Shown in pieces: positions 15,343 to 23,670 of a stretch of 51,813 bases of DNA. The notes beneath the pieces were generated by a model, which saw nothing but the letters and a program-made list of their open reading frames with translations, ran no database searches and was not told the DNA's origin. The stretch comes from Mycobacterium sp. Lineage in GTDB: Bacteria; Actinomycetota; Actinomycetes; Mycobacteriales; Mycobacteriaceae. The DNA is taken from positions 1-51,813 of the forward strand of contig JAOPWC010000168.1 in NCBI GenBank assembly GCA_025965895.1, in the 5' to 3' direction. The position numbers and the translations under genes are program-made. Position 1 is the first letter of the stretch. The number at the start of each line of letters is the position of its first letter.

Positions 15343-18120
15343 ATGGCCGTAGGTTCCTCCGCCCTAGGAGGGGCCGAGTTGAGGGGCCGGCGAGCCGAGT
15401 GCGACACGCTTGATCGGCTGATAGAGGCTGTCCGCTGCGGTCAGAGCCGCGCACTGGTGCTGCGTGGCGAACCGGGCGTGGGCAAGACGGCCCTGTTGGA
15501 TTACGTGGCCGAGCATGCGTCGGGCTGCGTGGTGGCGCCGGCCGTGGGCGTGCAGTCAGAGATGGAGCTGGCATACGCCGGGCTACAGCAGCTGTGTGCG
15601 CCGATGCTCGGTCAAGTAGAGCGGCTGCCCATTCGCCAACGCCGTGCGCTCGAGGTTGCGTTGGGCGTCGGTTCGGGACCGGCGCCGGATCGGTTCCTGG
15701 TGGCCCTGGCGGTCCTGAGTCTGCTGTCTGAGGTTGCGGAGCAGCGGCCGCTTATCTGCCTGGTCGACGACCAGCAGTGGCTCGACCGTGCCTCGACGCA
15801 GGTCCTGGCTTTCGTGGCCCGCAGGCTGCAAGCAGAATCGGTTGGAGTGGTCTTCGCTGCTCGCAAGCCAACCGATGATGTGGCGGGATTGCCGCACCTG
15901 GTGGTGGAGGGTTTGGGGGACGAGGATGCGAAGGCACTGCTGGACTCGGTGCTTGGCGCCCCACTGGACATGCGGATCCGCGACCGGATTGTGGCCGAGA
16001 CGCGCGGAAACCCGTTGGCATTGCTGGAGCTACCACATGGATTGAATTCGGCGCAGCTGGCCGGCGGGTTCGGATTCGCGGGTTCCGCGCCGCTGTCGGG
16101 GCGAATCGAGGAAGCGTTTCAGCGGCGACTGCAGGCTCTGCCCGACGATACCCGGCTGCTGATGCTGGTAGCGGCCGCCGAGCCGGTGGGCGAACCGCTG
16201 CTGGTGTGGCGAGCCACCGAGCGGCTCAGCATCCCCACGTCGGCGGCCACCGCGGCGGCCGAGGTCGGTCTTCTCGAGATCGGGACCCGGGTGCTTTTTC
16301 GTCACCCCCTGGTGCGTTCGGCGGTCTACCGCTTGGCGCCTTTGTCGGACAGGCAGAACGTGCACCACGCGCTGGCCGAGGCCACCGACGCCAAACGCGA
16401 TCCCGACCGACGTGCCTGGCACCGTGCCCAAGCCGCGCCCGGGCCCGACGAGGACGTCGCCGAGGAGCTCGAGCGCTCGGCCGGCCGGGCGCAGGACCGC
16501 GGGGGCTTGGCAGCCGCGGCAGCGTTCCTGGAACGTGCCGCGATGCTGACAGCCGAACCCACTCGCCGTGCCGAGCGCCTGCTGACCGCGGCCAAGACCA
16601 ACCGCGACGCCGGCGCGTTCGACGCGGCGTTGGGACTGCTGGTGGCAGTCGAGGCGGCGCCGCTGGACCACCTGCACGCCGTTGAGCTGCAGCACTTGCG
16701 CGGACAAATCGCGATGATGCAGCGACGCGGTACCGACGCGGCTCGGCTGCTTCTCGACGCGGCCAAACGCCTTGAGCCCCTGGACGCTACGTTGGCGCGT
16801 GACACTCACCTGGAAGCACTGGCGGCCGCGATCTGGGCGGCCGGTCTGGGCAGCCCCGGCGGATTGGCTGAGGTGGTTGAGGCCGCGCGCGCGGTGCCGC
16901 CTTCTCCCGTGTCCACGCGGGCGGTCGACGTCCTGCTCAGCGGGCTGGTGCTGCGCTGGACTGACGGGTATGCGGCAGCCGCGCCGTCACTTGCGCGAAC
17001 AGTCGAGCTGTTCCTTGCCCATGAGGTTCCCACGGACAGCGCAGGTCGCTGGCTCTGGCTTCTGTGCGCAACCACCGCCGCCGAAGTCGCCTTTGAGCTG
17101 TGGGATGGCGAATCCGCGGAAGCCCTCGCGGCACGTGTGGCAGGATTCGCCCGCGAAACCGGTGCACTCGCGCACCTGCAGCACACGCTCAATACTCTGG
17201 CCAGAATTCACCTGCTCGCCGGGGAGCCGACCACGGCGGCCCAGATGATCCAGGAAGAAGGCGTGATCGCCGAAGTAAGCGGGAATCCGCCGGTGCGGTC
17301 TGCCGAAATGATCGCGGCCGCCTGGCGGGGCCAGCAGACCCACGCCTGCGAGCTGATCGAGGCCACCCTGCGGGAACCGACCACCGCGATGGCCGACGTT
17401 GCGATCTACGCCAGCGCGGTCCTCGACAACGGACTAGGTCGTCACGGCCGGGCATGCGACGCCGCGCGGCGACTATTCGAGCTCGATCCGCTGGGCGCCG
17501 GGCCGTTTCTCGTGCCTGAGCTTGCCGAGGCGGCGTCGCGCACAGGCGACACCGCGCTCGTCGCGGCGGCACTCGACTGGGTGTCGGAACGCATGCGGGT
17601 GACCCCGACCGACTGGGGGCTTGGCATCGAAGCCCTTGTGCGCGCACTGCTCAGCGACGGCGAGGTCGCCGAGCGCAGTTACCGCGAGTCGATCGCATGG
17701 CTGGGCCGCACCGGCGCGCGGATCCAGCTGGCCCGCGCTCACCTCCTCTTCGGCGAATGGCTGCGACGCGAACGCCGGCGCATGGATGCGCGCGCGCAGC
17801 TACGCATCGCCCTTGACATGCTCGAGGCGATGGGCATTGAAGCGTTCGCTGACCGGGCCCGCCGCGAGCTGGCAGCCACCGGGGAAACTGCGCGCAAACG
17901 CACCGTCGAAACCACCCTGCAGCTCACCGCGCAGGAGGCACAGATCGCGCGGTTGGCACGCTGCGGGTTGTCCAACCCCGAGATCGGCGCCCGGCTGTTC
18001 ATCAGTCCGCGCACCGTCAAATATCACTTGAGCAAGGTCTTCAGCAAGCTCGACATCGCCTCACGAACTCAGCTGGATCGCGTCTTGCCCGACGACCCAG
18101 GCGCGGTCCGCCCGCTCTAG
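15343..18120 (+). CDS. Large ATP-binding LuxR-family regulator (LAL/MalT type)
   Basis: A protein of 925 residues. N-terminal AAA ATPase with Walker A GEPGVGKT at 42-49 and Walker B LICLVDD at about 140. A long helical, TPR-like middle is rich in alanine, leucine and arginine. The C-terminal LuxR helix-turn-helix spans about 865-915 (LTAQEAQIARLARCGLSNPE, then ISPRTVKYHLSKVFSKLDI). Such proteins are ligand- and ATP-dependent activators that bind direct repeats. The 278 bp upstream carry no 41-bp element and no gene. The ribosome site is weak. It is the best candidate to read the five 41-bp elements; this is inference from domain type and location. Confidence 0.94.
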   Translation: MAVGSSALGGAELRGRRAECDTLDRLIEAVRCGQSRALVLRGEPGVGKTALLDYVAEHASGCVVAPAVGVQSEMELAYAGLQQLCAPMLGQVERLPIRQRRALEVALGVGSGPAPDRFLVALAVLSLLSEVAEQRPLICLVDDQQWLDRASTQVLAFVARRLQAESVGVVFAARKPTDDVAGLPHLVVEGLGDEDAKALLDSVLGAPLDMRIRDRIVAETRGNPLALLELPHGLNSAQLAGGFGFAGSAPLSGRIEEAFQRRLQALPDDTRLLMLVAAAEPVGEPLLVWRATERLSIPTSAATAAAEVGLLEIGTRVLFRHPLVRSAVYRLAPLSDRQNVHHALAEATDAKRDPDRRAWHRAQAAPGPDEDVAEELERSAGRAQDRGGLAAAAAFLERAAMLTAEPTRRAERLLTAAKTNRDAGAFDAALGLLVAVEAAPLDHLHAVELQHLRGQIAMMQRRGTDAARLLLDAAKRLEPLDATLARDTHLEALAAAIWAAGLGSPGGLAEVVEAARAVPPSPVSTRAVDVLLSGLVLRWTDGYAAAAPSLARTVELFLAHEVPTDSAGRWLWLLCATTAAEVAFELWDGESAEALAARVAGFARETGALAHLQHTLNTLARIHLLAGEPTTAAQMIQEEGVIAEVSGNPPVRSAEMIAAAWRGQQTHACELIEATLREPTTAMADVAIYASAVLDNGLGRHGRACDAARRLFELDPLGAGPFLVPELAEAASRTGDTALVAAALDWVSERMRVTPTDWGLGIEALVRALLSDGEVAERSYRESIAWLGRTGARIQLARAHLLFGEWLRRERRRMDARAQLRIALDMLEAMGIEAFADRARRELAATGETARKRTVETTLQLTAQEAQIARLARCGLSNPEIGARLFISPRTVKYHLSKVFSKLDIASRTQLDRVLPDDPGAVRPL

Positions 18121-18132
18121 AGGGCTAAGCGC

Positions 18133-18173
18133 AACCCACCATCGCACTGTCCACAGGCCGATACGACGGCGGC
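18133..18173 (+). promoter_or_regulatory. Copy 5 of the 41-bp direct-repeat element
   Basis: The upstream half-site is weak (AACCCACCA; a 12-bp spacing gives a better ACCCACCAT). The downstream half is intact: ACTGTCCAC, AGG, two free bases, GATACGA, CGGCGGC. It starts 13 bp after the regulator stop and ends 69 bp before the hydrolase start at 18243. Confidence 0.52.
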
Positions 18174-18242
18174 CAAGGCGAGTGACACTCATCGAAAGGT
18201 CGTCAGCCGGCGCGCGCGACCGCCGCAACCGAGGGAGTTCAT

Positions 18243-19094
18243 GTGAGCATCTGGTTCAACGGCATTCAGCCGCAGTTCCGGATCATCGACGGGTTGTCCG
18301 TCCGCTTCGCGGAGAGCGAGGACCGCGACCAACACGCGCTGTTGCTCAGTCCGTGGCCGGAGAGTCTGTTCGCCTTCGAGCCGATGTGGGCGCAACTGGC
18401 TGAGCACACCCACCTGGTGGCGGTCGACCTGCCCGGGTTCGGCCATTCCCAGCGCCGCGACGAACTGCTCTCACCACAGGCCATGGGCGACTTCGTGATT
18501 GGCGCCGCCGAGGCGTTCGGACTCACGAGCCCGCATGTGATCGCCCCCGATATCGGCACCTGCGCCTCGCTGTTCGCGGCCGCCGCGCATCCGGGTCGGT
18601 TGCGCAGCCTCATCATTGGCGGCGGCGCTGCCAGCTATCCGCTTGCCCTGGGCGGCCTGCTCAGGGAGTGGGTCGAATCCCCCGACGTTGAGACATATCG
18701 CGACGCCGACCCCCGCCAGATCGTGGCCGACGCCCTGACCGGCATCGAGCGCTACGCGCTCTTGGACTTCGTGCGTGCGGACTATCTCTTCTCCTACGAC
18801 GGGGACCGGCTCGTCGAGTCGATGCGCTACGTGCGCAGCCTGCCCGTCGCCCTTCCGGTGCTCAGCGATCTGCTGCCCACCATCGCCACCCCGGTGCAGA
18901 TCATCGCCGGGGCGCGAGACCCGTTGGTGCCACCGGTCAACGCCGAGTTCCTGCACGCGCGGCTCCCCGACAGCAAGCTCAACATCCTCGACGCCGGCCA
19001 CTTCGTCTGGGAGGACGCCGCCGACGAGTATGCGGCGCTGGCCACCAGTTGGTGGGAAGGAGGTTACGCGACGAAATCCCTATCAGCCCTCTGA
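18243..19094 (+). CDS. Alpha/beta hydrolase with an aspartate at the nucleophile position
   Basis: A protein of 283 residues from GTG 18243; the preceding ATG 18240 is followed at once by TGA. The nucleophile elbow reads VIAPDIGTCASL with D103 where most hydrolases have serine, the pattern of epoxide hydrolases and haloalkane dehalogenases. D226 (GARDPLVPP) and H253 (DAGHFVWED) complete a triad. An earlier DLPGFGHS loop is normal. It therefore may open epoxides or remove a halide through an ester intermediate. Its own 41-bp element upstream ties it to the island. Confidence 0.9.
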   Translation: MSIWFNGIQPQFRIIDGLSVRFAESEDRDQHALLLSPWPESLFAFEPMWAQLAEHTHLVAVDLPGFGHSQRRDELLSPQAMGDFVIGAAEAFGLTSPHVIAPDIGTCASLFAAAAHPGRLRSLIIGGGAASYPLALGGLLREWVESPDVETYRDADPRQIVADALTGIERYALLDFVRADYLFSYDGDRLVESMRYVRSLPVALPVLSDLLPTIATPVQIIAGARDPLVPPVNAEFLHARLPDSKLNILDAGHFVWEDAADEYAALATSWWEGGYATKSLSAL

Positions 19095-19245
19095 TGAGAC
19101 CGCACCGCCAGGAGGCGCACCGATGAATGATGTGCCACACGGAGGATGAACTTTTCGTTCTCCCTGCGTACAACGACGCAGCCCGTCGATGTCAGGGTCA
19201 TTCATCTTCGCCCGCCGACAGCTGAGTTACCGATCGGGCTTACGC

Positions 19246-19319
19246 CCTGGGTGCTGACGGGTATGACCGGATTCCAACTGGCGGGAATCCGTGGATGGGT
19301 GCCATCGGTAACGACATGG
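19246..19319 (+). promoter_or_regulatory. Copy A of the ~74-nt leader element
   Basis: Starts CCTGGGTGCTGACGGGTA, continues through GGATTCC and GGCGGGAATCC, and ends GATGGGTGCC, ATCGGTAACGACATGG. It aligns without gaps to copy D at 31479-31552, and its first half is nearly identical to copy B. It ends 59 nt before the MFS start. The rest of the gap 19095-19378 shows nothing else. Confidence 0.55.
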
Positions 19320-19378
19320 CTGGGCGCGACCGCAATCCTGGGAAACGCCAACGGATTAGGACAGCGACCGAGGGCCCG

Positions 19379-20767
19379 ATGGCCGGTGATGACTACGCCC
19401 CACCCCCGGCCACCAGCCCCGGGATCGGGGACGACTCGGCGAGAGTGATCGCCGAACGGCTGGATCGGTTGCCGGTGTCGCGCTGGCACCGAAGGCTTGT
19501 CGTGCTGATCGGGCTCGGCTCGTTTTGCAATTTGTTCGAGATCTCGCTCAGCACCTACTTCGGCGTCCTGCTCGGCGGCCAGTGGGCGGTGAACACCCTG
19601 CAACGGTCGCTGATCATCGCCGCGCTGTTTCCCGGCGAGATGATCGGATCGATGGTGCTGGCACCACTTGCCGACCGGCTCGGCCGGCGCACGTTATTTC
19701 AGGTCAACCTGCTGACTTACGCCGTCCTGTCGTTGGCGACCGCCTTCGCTCCCAACCTCGCCACGTTCTTGGTGCTGCGCATGTGCACCGGAATCGGGCT
19801 GGGCGCCGAGTTGACGCTGGTGGACACCTACCTGGGCGAACTGCTGCCCACCGCGCGCCGCGGCCGCTACCTCTGCTGGGCCTACACCGTAGGTCTGCTC
19901 GCGGCGCCGGTCGCCGGTGGCCTCGCCACCGCGGCCAACACCACCATCGGGGGGCTGGCCGGCTGGCGCTGGCTGCTGATACTGGCCGCCTTCGGTGGCC
20001 TGGCGGTCTGGCTGCTCCGACGCCGACTACCTGAATCGCCGCGCTGGCTGGCGGCCACCGGAAACATTGCCGAGGCCGACCGGGTCCTCACCGCCATTGA
20101 GCTCGAAGTGAGGACCGAGGCCGATTTGGCGTCCCCGGCAACGGTAGTGCCCCCGGCCCGGGCGCGCGGCATCGTCGATCCGCCGCCGACCCGGCCGTAC
20201 AGGCGTCGCACGGTGTTGATGTGGGTGATGCAGATCATCGGCCCGGTCGGGTTCTACGCATTCGCCTCCATCGCGCCGATCGTGTTGCTGACCAAAGGAT
20301 TCGACCTGGCGCACTCATTGGCATACTCGGCGCTCAGTGCGCTCGGCTGCCCGCTCGGCTCACTGGCCTCGGTGTATTTGACCGAGCGGATCGAACGCCG
20401 AAACCTGCTCATCGCCTCCACATTGGCTGTCGCAGCGTTCGGCCTGTTGTTCGGCCTCGCCACCACCATCGGCCTGGTGATCGTCGCGGGCGTCGCCACC
20501 ACCATCAGCACCGTCCTACAGTCCAACTTCACCCACATTTACCAGGCCGAACTGTTCCATACCACCAACCGCAGCACCGCCATCGGTATCCCGTACGCGG
20601 TGTCTCGCCTGGTTGGTGCCCTGCTGCCGCTCAGCGCGCTGACCCTGTTGTCGGCCATCGGTTCCGGCGGCCTGTACGCCTGCTGCGCGTTGCTGCTGAG
20701 CGCGCTGGCCGTCGCCATCCGACTGCTCGGACCCCGTACCAATAACCAGCAGCTCGACACCATCTGA
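19379..20767 (+). CDS. MFS transporter, metabolite:H+ symporter type
   Basis: A protein of 462 residues from ATG 19379 (MAGDDYAPP), with GAGGG upstream; an in-frame ATG at 19295 lies inside the leader element. About 12 membrane segments. The loop 2-3 motif DRLGRRTLFQ and the mid-loop LPESPRWLAATG are typical of the sugar and aromatic-acid symporter branches. Residues GIGLGAELTLVDTYLGELLP match segment 4-5 of that group. It is probably the uptake or efflux carrier for the island's substrate. It lacks a 41-bp element and carries the leader element instead. Confidence 0.92.
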   Translation: MAGDDYAPPPATSPGIGDDSARVIAERLDRLPVSRWHRRLVVLIGLGSFCNLFEISLSTYFGVLLGGQWAVNTLQRSLIIAALFPGEMIGSMVLAPLADRLGRRTLFQVNLLTYAVLSLATAFAPNLATFLVLRMCTGIGLGAELTLVDTYLGELLPTARRGRYLCWAYTVGLLAAPVAGGLATAANTTIGGLAGWRWLLILAAFGGLAVWLLRRRLPESPRWLAATGNIAEADRVLTAIELEVRTEADLASPATVVPPARARGIVDPPPTRPYRRRTVLMWVMQIIGPVGFYAFASIAPIVLLTKGFDLAHSLAYSALSALGCPLGSLASVYLTERIERRNLLIASTLAVAAFGLLFGLATTIGLVIVAGVATTISTVLQSNFTHIYQAELFHTTNRSTAIGIPYAVSRLVGALLPLSALTLLSAIGSGGLYACCALLLSALAVAIRLLGPRTNNQQLDTI

Positions 20768-20820
20768 TGGCAGCGGCGAACGGCAACCTTCTTGGGGTTT
20801 TGCGCCCGCGGCTACCCGAT

Positions 20821-20861
20821 AACTGCAAGAGATAAATGGGTGTCAGCGCTAACGACATTGG
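20821..20861 (+). promoter_or_regulatory. Copy C of the leader element (3' half)
   Basis: AACTGCAAGAGATAAATGGG then TGTCAGCGCTAACGACATTG matches the 3' half of the other copies; the 5' half is not clearly kept. It ends 61 nt before the signal-peptide ATG at 20923. Its ATG 20836 is in frame with that gene. Confidence 0.5.
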
Positions 20862-20922
20862 TTCACAAGGGCGTAACGCTGGAGACGGCGGGGAAGCGTC
20901 CGTGAAGACGAGGAGCGTCACC

Positions 20923-21252
<330 letters not shown>

Positions 21253-21695
21253 CCAGCTAAGCCGATGCGGTGAGCGTATCGCCGTGCGTCGGCGTCAACC
21301 CAGCTCTACTCGTTCTCGACCCGTGTTCGTCGCGTCCGCGACTCAAACCCGGCATCTACCGCTACGGTTGGCTCACAACAACCCGAGATGGTGCACGCTC
21401 CCAGACAAACGTCGGCTCGGATCAGCCTTTCACGTGGGGCGCCACCGGCAAGACGGTAGGGGCTGATCCACTTCCGCTGCTAATCAGCTGTTGCCGAACA
21501 CTGACTGCGTCGCAGCGCATCGGACTTGGCTCGGCTCGGCCCCAAATGTTGTCTCCGCTGTATCCGGCTGCATGGCAAGGTCGCGCGTCGGCGCCACCTT
21601 GGATGCGGACGCGAACTCGGTGCTTGGGCCCGACTCCACTGGGCACCACCGCCCAGTAACGCCCGCCTGATTGCACGGTTGTCGGGCGACCGGTT
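21253..21695 (+). other. Convergent intergenic stretch, no gene recognised
   Basis: Lies between two converging small secreted protein genes. Open frames here (for example 21270-21659) look like shadows and match nothing known. No clear terminator hairpin was seen. Confidence 0.5.
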
Positions 21696-21956
21696 TCAGC
21701 GGGAGCCGCCGCCAAAGCTGCCACCGTACGGGCCGCCGGACTGATCCCCGAAGGAAGACCATTGAGGCATGGTCGCGGCGCGACTCTGCGAGTCGTTGAC
21801 TTCCGCATTGCCGGGCGTCTCGCAAATGGTCGACCCAGTATTCAAGCTGGTGCACGTCTCTTGCGTAGCGGCCGCGGCCGCCGGTGCAGCGGCAATAGCT
21901 ACCGCGACAGCACACGTGACCAGCGCTGGTGCGATGCATTTCAGTCTGATTCGCAT
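21696..21956 (-). CDS. Small secreted protein with STIC motif
   Basis: A protein of 86 residues from ATG 21954-21956. Signal peptide MRIRLKCIAPALVTCAVAVA then IAAAPAAAAATQ. The mature part has CTSLNTGSTICETPGNAEVN, matching CVSSVSSTICQKPGDAEIN in the 26077 protein, with two conserved cysteines, then a Gly/Ser-rich tail (GGPYGGSFGGGSR). The two are paralogues. GAGGGAAG lies upstream. Copy B of the leader element precedes it, and the frame is open back through that element. Function unknown. Confidence 0.75.
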   Translation of the reverse strand: MRIRLKCIAPALVTCAVAVAIAAAPAAAAATQETCTSLNTGSTICETPGNAEVNDSQSRAATMPQWSSFGDQSGGPYGGSFGGGSR

Positions 21957-22017
21957 GGTGTGGCACTTCCCTCGGTCGGAGCGTTTAAGCTCAGCCCAGG
22001 TTGGCGCCGCGGTGAAC

Positions 22018-22091
22018 TTCATGTCATTACCGCTGGCGCCCGCGTTCGCCTCCCCGGCAGCCGGAACCTGCCCTTACCTGTCAGCACCCAG
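22018..22091 (-). promoter_or_regulatory. Copy B of the leader element
   Basis: Minus-strand reading CTGGGTGCTGACAGGTAAGG, then GGTTCCGGCTGCCGGGGAGG, then GGGCGCCAGCGGTAATGACA. The first 19 bases differ from copy A at only two positions. It ends 61 nt before ATG 21956. Confidence 0.55.
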
Positions 22092-22305
22092 CGAAGCTGC
22101 GAGGCCCCTGAACGGCTCCGTGACGTCCTCCGCTTATCTGTGCGGTCGCGTTGATCAAAGTCGTTGCACTAGTGGCACGTCGGCAGCATCTTTCTCGACT
22201 GCGGAAAAAAATCCTGCCGCTCGCCTGCGGCGCTGCAAACTGCAGCGTCCGGTGTCGTTCGCCCTACGCTCGCCTGAACTTCGAAAACTGTTGCAATAAG
22301 GCGGT

Positions 22306-22379
22306 ACGCCGACGCTGGCAGGTAGGCAGTGATGCCCGCCCGCGGGAAGCATTGATGGGTGTTAGCGGTAACGACATGT
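22306..22379 (+). promoter_or_regulatory. Copy E of the leader element, without a secreted-protein gene after it
   Basis: Contains GCTGGCAGGTAGG, CGCGGGAAG, GATGGGTG and TTAGCGGTAACGACATG in the usual order. The following 200 bp up to the AraC gene have no signal-peptide gene, so either that gene decayed or the element serves the AraC gene at 22587. The rest of 22092-22586 shows no gene. Confidence 0.5.
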
Positions 22380-22586
22380 CTTCGCTGCCGTCCAATTCTG
22401 GTAGAGGCGAAGACGGCTCGATCAAGTCATCGAAGTCGTGCCACGACGCGGAGCCGGCGACACCTCACCACAATCGCTACTCCGGTGGAGGGGCCGGCGC
22501 CGCTTCGCCTGTGGAGTTCTGCGCCAACGTGGGCGGCTCAACGCCACTGAACGCAACATCCGTTCCAGGACGTGGGAGGTGCCGTG

Positions 22587-23558
22587 GTGCCAAGTGGCGG
22601 GGAGTTGTGGGCGACCGATGCCCGTACGAGGGACGGCGCGGCGGCGCAGTGGGAGAAAATCCTGTCAGCAACGTATCTGCCCTGGACCGTGGCGATCCCG
22701 GAGCTTCCGCAACGGAATGTGTTTCATGCGTGGGTGCGCCGCTGGCCAATTGATGACCTGCTGCTGGTCGACTGCGGGTGCGAACCGTGCTCGGGTGTGC
22801 GTGCCCGCTGTCAGCTCGAGGATCCCGAAGGTGAATTCGTTGTGCTCATGCTCATCCAGGCGGGGGCTGAGACGGTCAGCCAGTGCCACACCGAAGCCAC
22901 GCTGACACCGGGTGACGTCGCGGCATGGGACAGCAGCCGACGGAACCGGTTCACCATCGGCGAGTCAGTGTCGAAGCGCAGCTTGGTGATACCGCGGGCT
23001 GCGCTGGATGAGGTCGGTAGGCGTACCTGGACGACCGACGGAGTTGTGCTCGATGCAACCGCCCCGGCAACGCGGCTGCTGACGAGCTATCTGGATACGT
23101 TTAGTCAGGTTCTGCCGGAACTGGGTTCAGCCGCTATGAGTGCGGCCCGCATGGCGGCGCTGGAGTTGTTCGTCGGCGCCCTGCGCAGCGACCGCGACGT
23201 CTGTTCGGCCGAGATCGCGCGGCCTGCGTTGCGGGCGTCGATTGAGCGGTACATCGATCGCCATCTGCTCAAAGGCGCCGTCACGCCTGCGGCCATCGCA
23301 TCAGCCCACTGGGTGTCGGTCCGCACCGTCAATCGTGTGTTCAGCGCCACAGGTCAGACCGTCGGTGAGGTCGTGCGTGTACGCAGGCTGGCACGCGCCC
23401 GAGCCGACGTGACCGAAAGCGATTGGCCCATCTCGAACATTGCTCAGCGCTGGGGCTTTTCGGACACCAGCCACTTCTGCCGCACCTTCAAGAACCACTA
23501 CGGCAGTTCCCCGACGGACTACCGCAACGCCTACCGCTGCGACGGCCCGGCCTCATGA
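22587..23558 (+). CDS. AraC-family transcriptional regulator
   Basis: A protein of 323 residues. The N-terminal part resembles the AraC-binding-like domain (PF14525 type). The C-terminal pair of helix-turn-helix motifs spans about 215-315: SIERYIDRHLLKGAVTPAAI, then SVRTVNRVFSATG, then ISNIAQRWGFSDTSHFCRTF with FKNHYGSSPTDYR. GTG 22587 is chosen because GGGAGG lies 7 bp upstream; GTG 22584 and 22572 are also in frame. It lies 112 bp before the PapA-like gene in the same direction and may control it or the membrane protein further on. Confidence 0.93.
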   Translation: MPSGGELWATDARTRDGAAAQWEKILSATYLPWTVAIPELPQRNVFHAWVRRWPIDDLLLVDCGCEPCSGVRARCQLEDPEGEFVVLMLIQAGAETVSQCHTEATLTPGDVAAWDSSRRNRFTIGESVSKRSLVIPRAALDEVGRRTWTTDGVVLDATAPATRLLTSYLDTFSQVLPELGSAAMSAARMAALELFVGALRSDRDVCSAEIARPALRASIERYIDRHLLKGAVTPAAIASAHWVSVRTVNRVFSATGQTVGEVVRVRRLARARADVTESDWPISNIAQRWGFSDTSHFCRTFKNHYGSSPTDYRNAYRCDGPAS

Positions 23559-23670
23559 CGCATCGGTTCAGCGACCTGTCGCGCTCGTTCAAGCCCCCGA
23601 CAGACCGCCCGAGAAGACTGGCGTCACAGCGGTTTAACGCTGGACATGAACAGGACTGTGGAGGTAGCTG

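Noticed and set aside
15343..16809. Long minus-strand frames antisense to the LuxR-type regulator
   Set aside because: No domain, no ribosome site; composition mirrors the coding strand.
20853..20885. SigD-type promoter from GTAACGCT at about 20871
   Set aside because: The matching CGAT -10 at proper spacing is absent, and other leader copies do not keep it.
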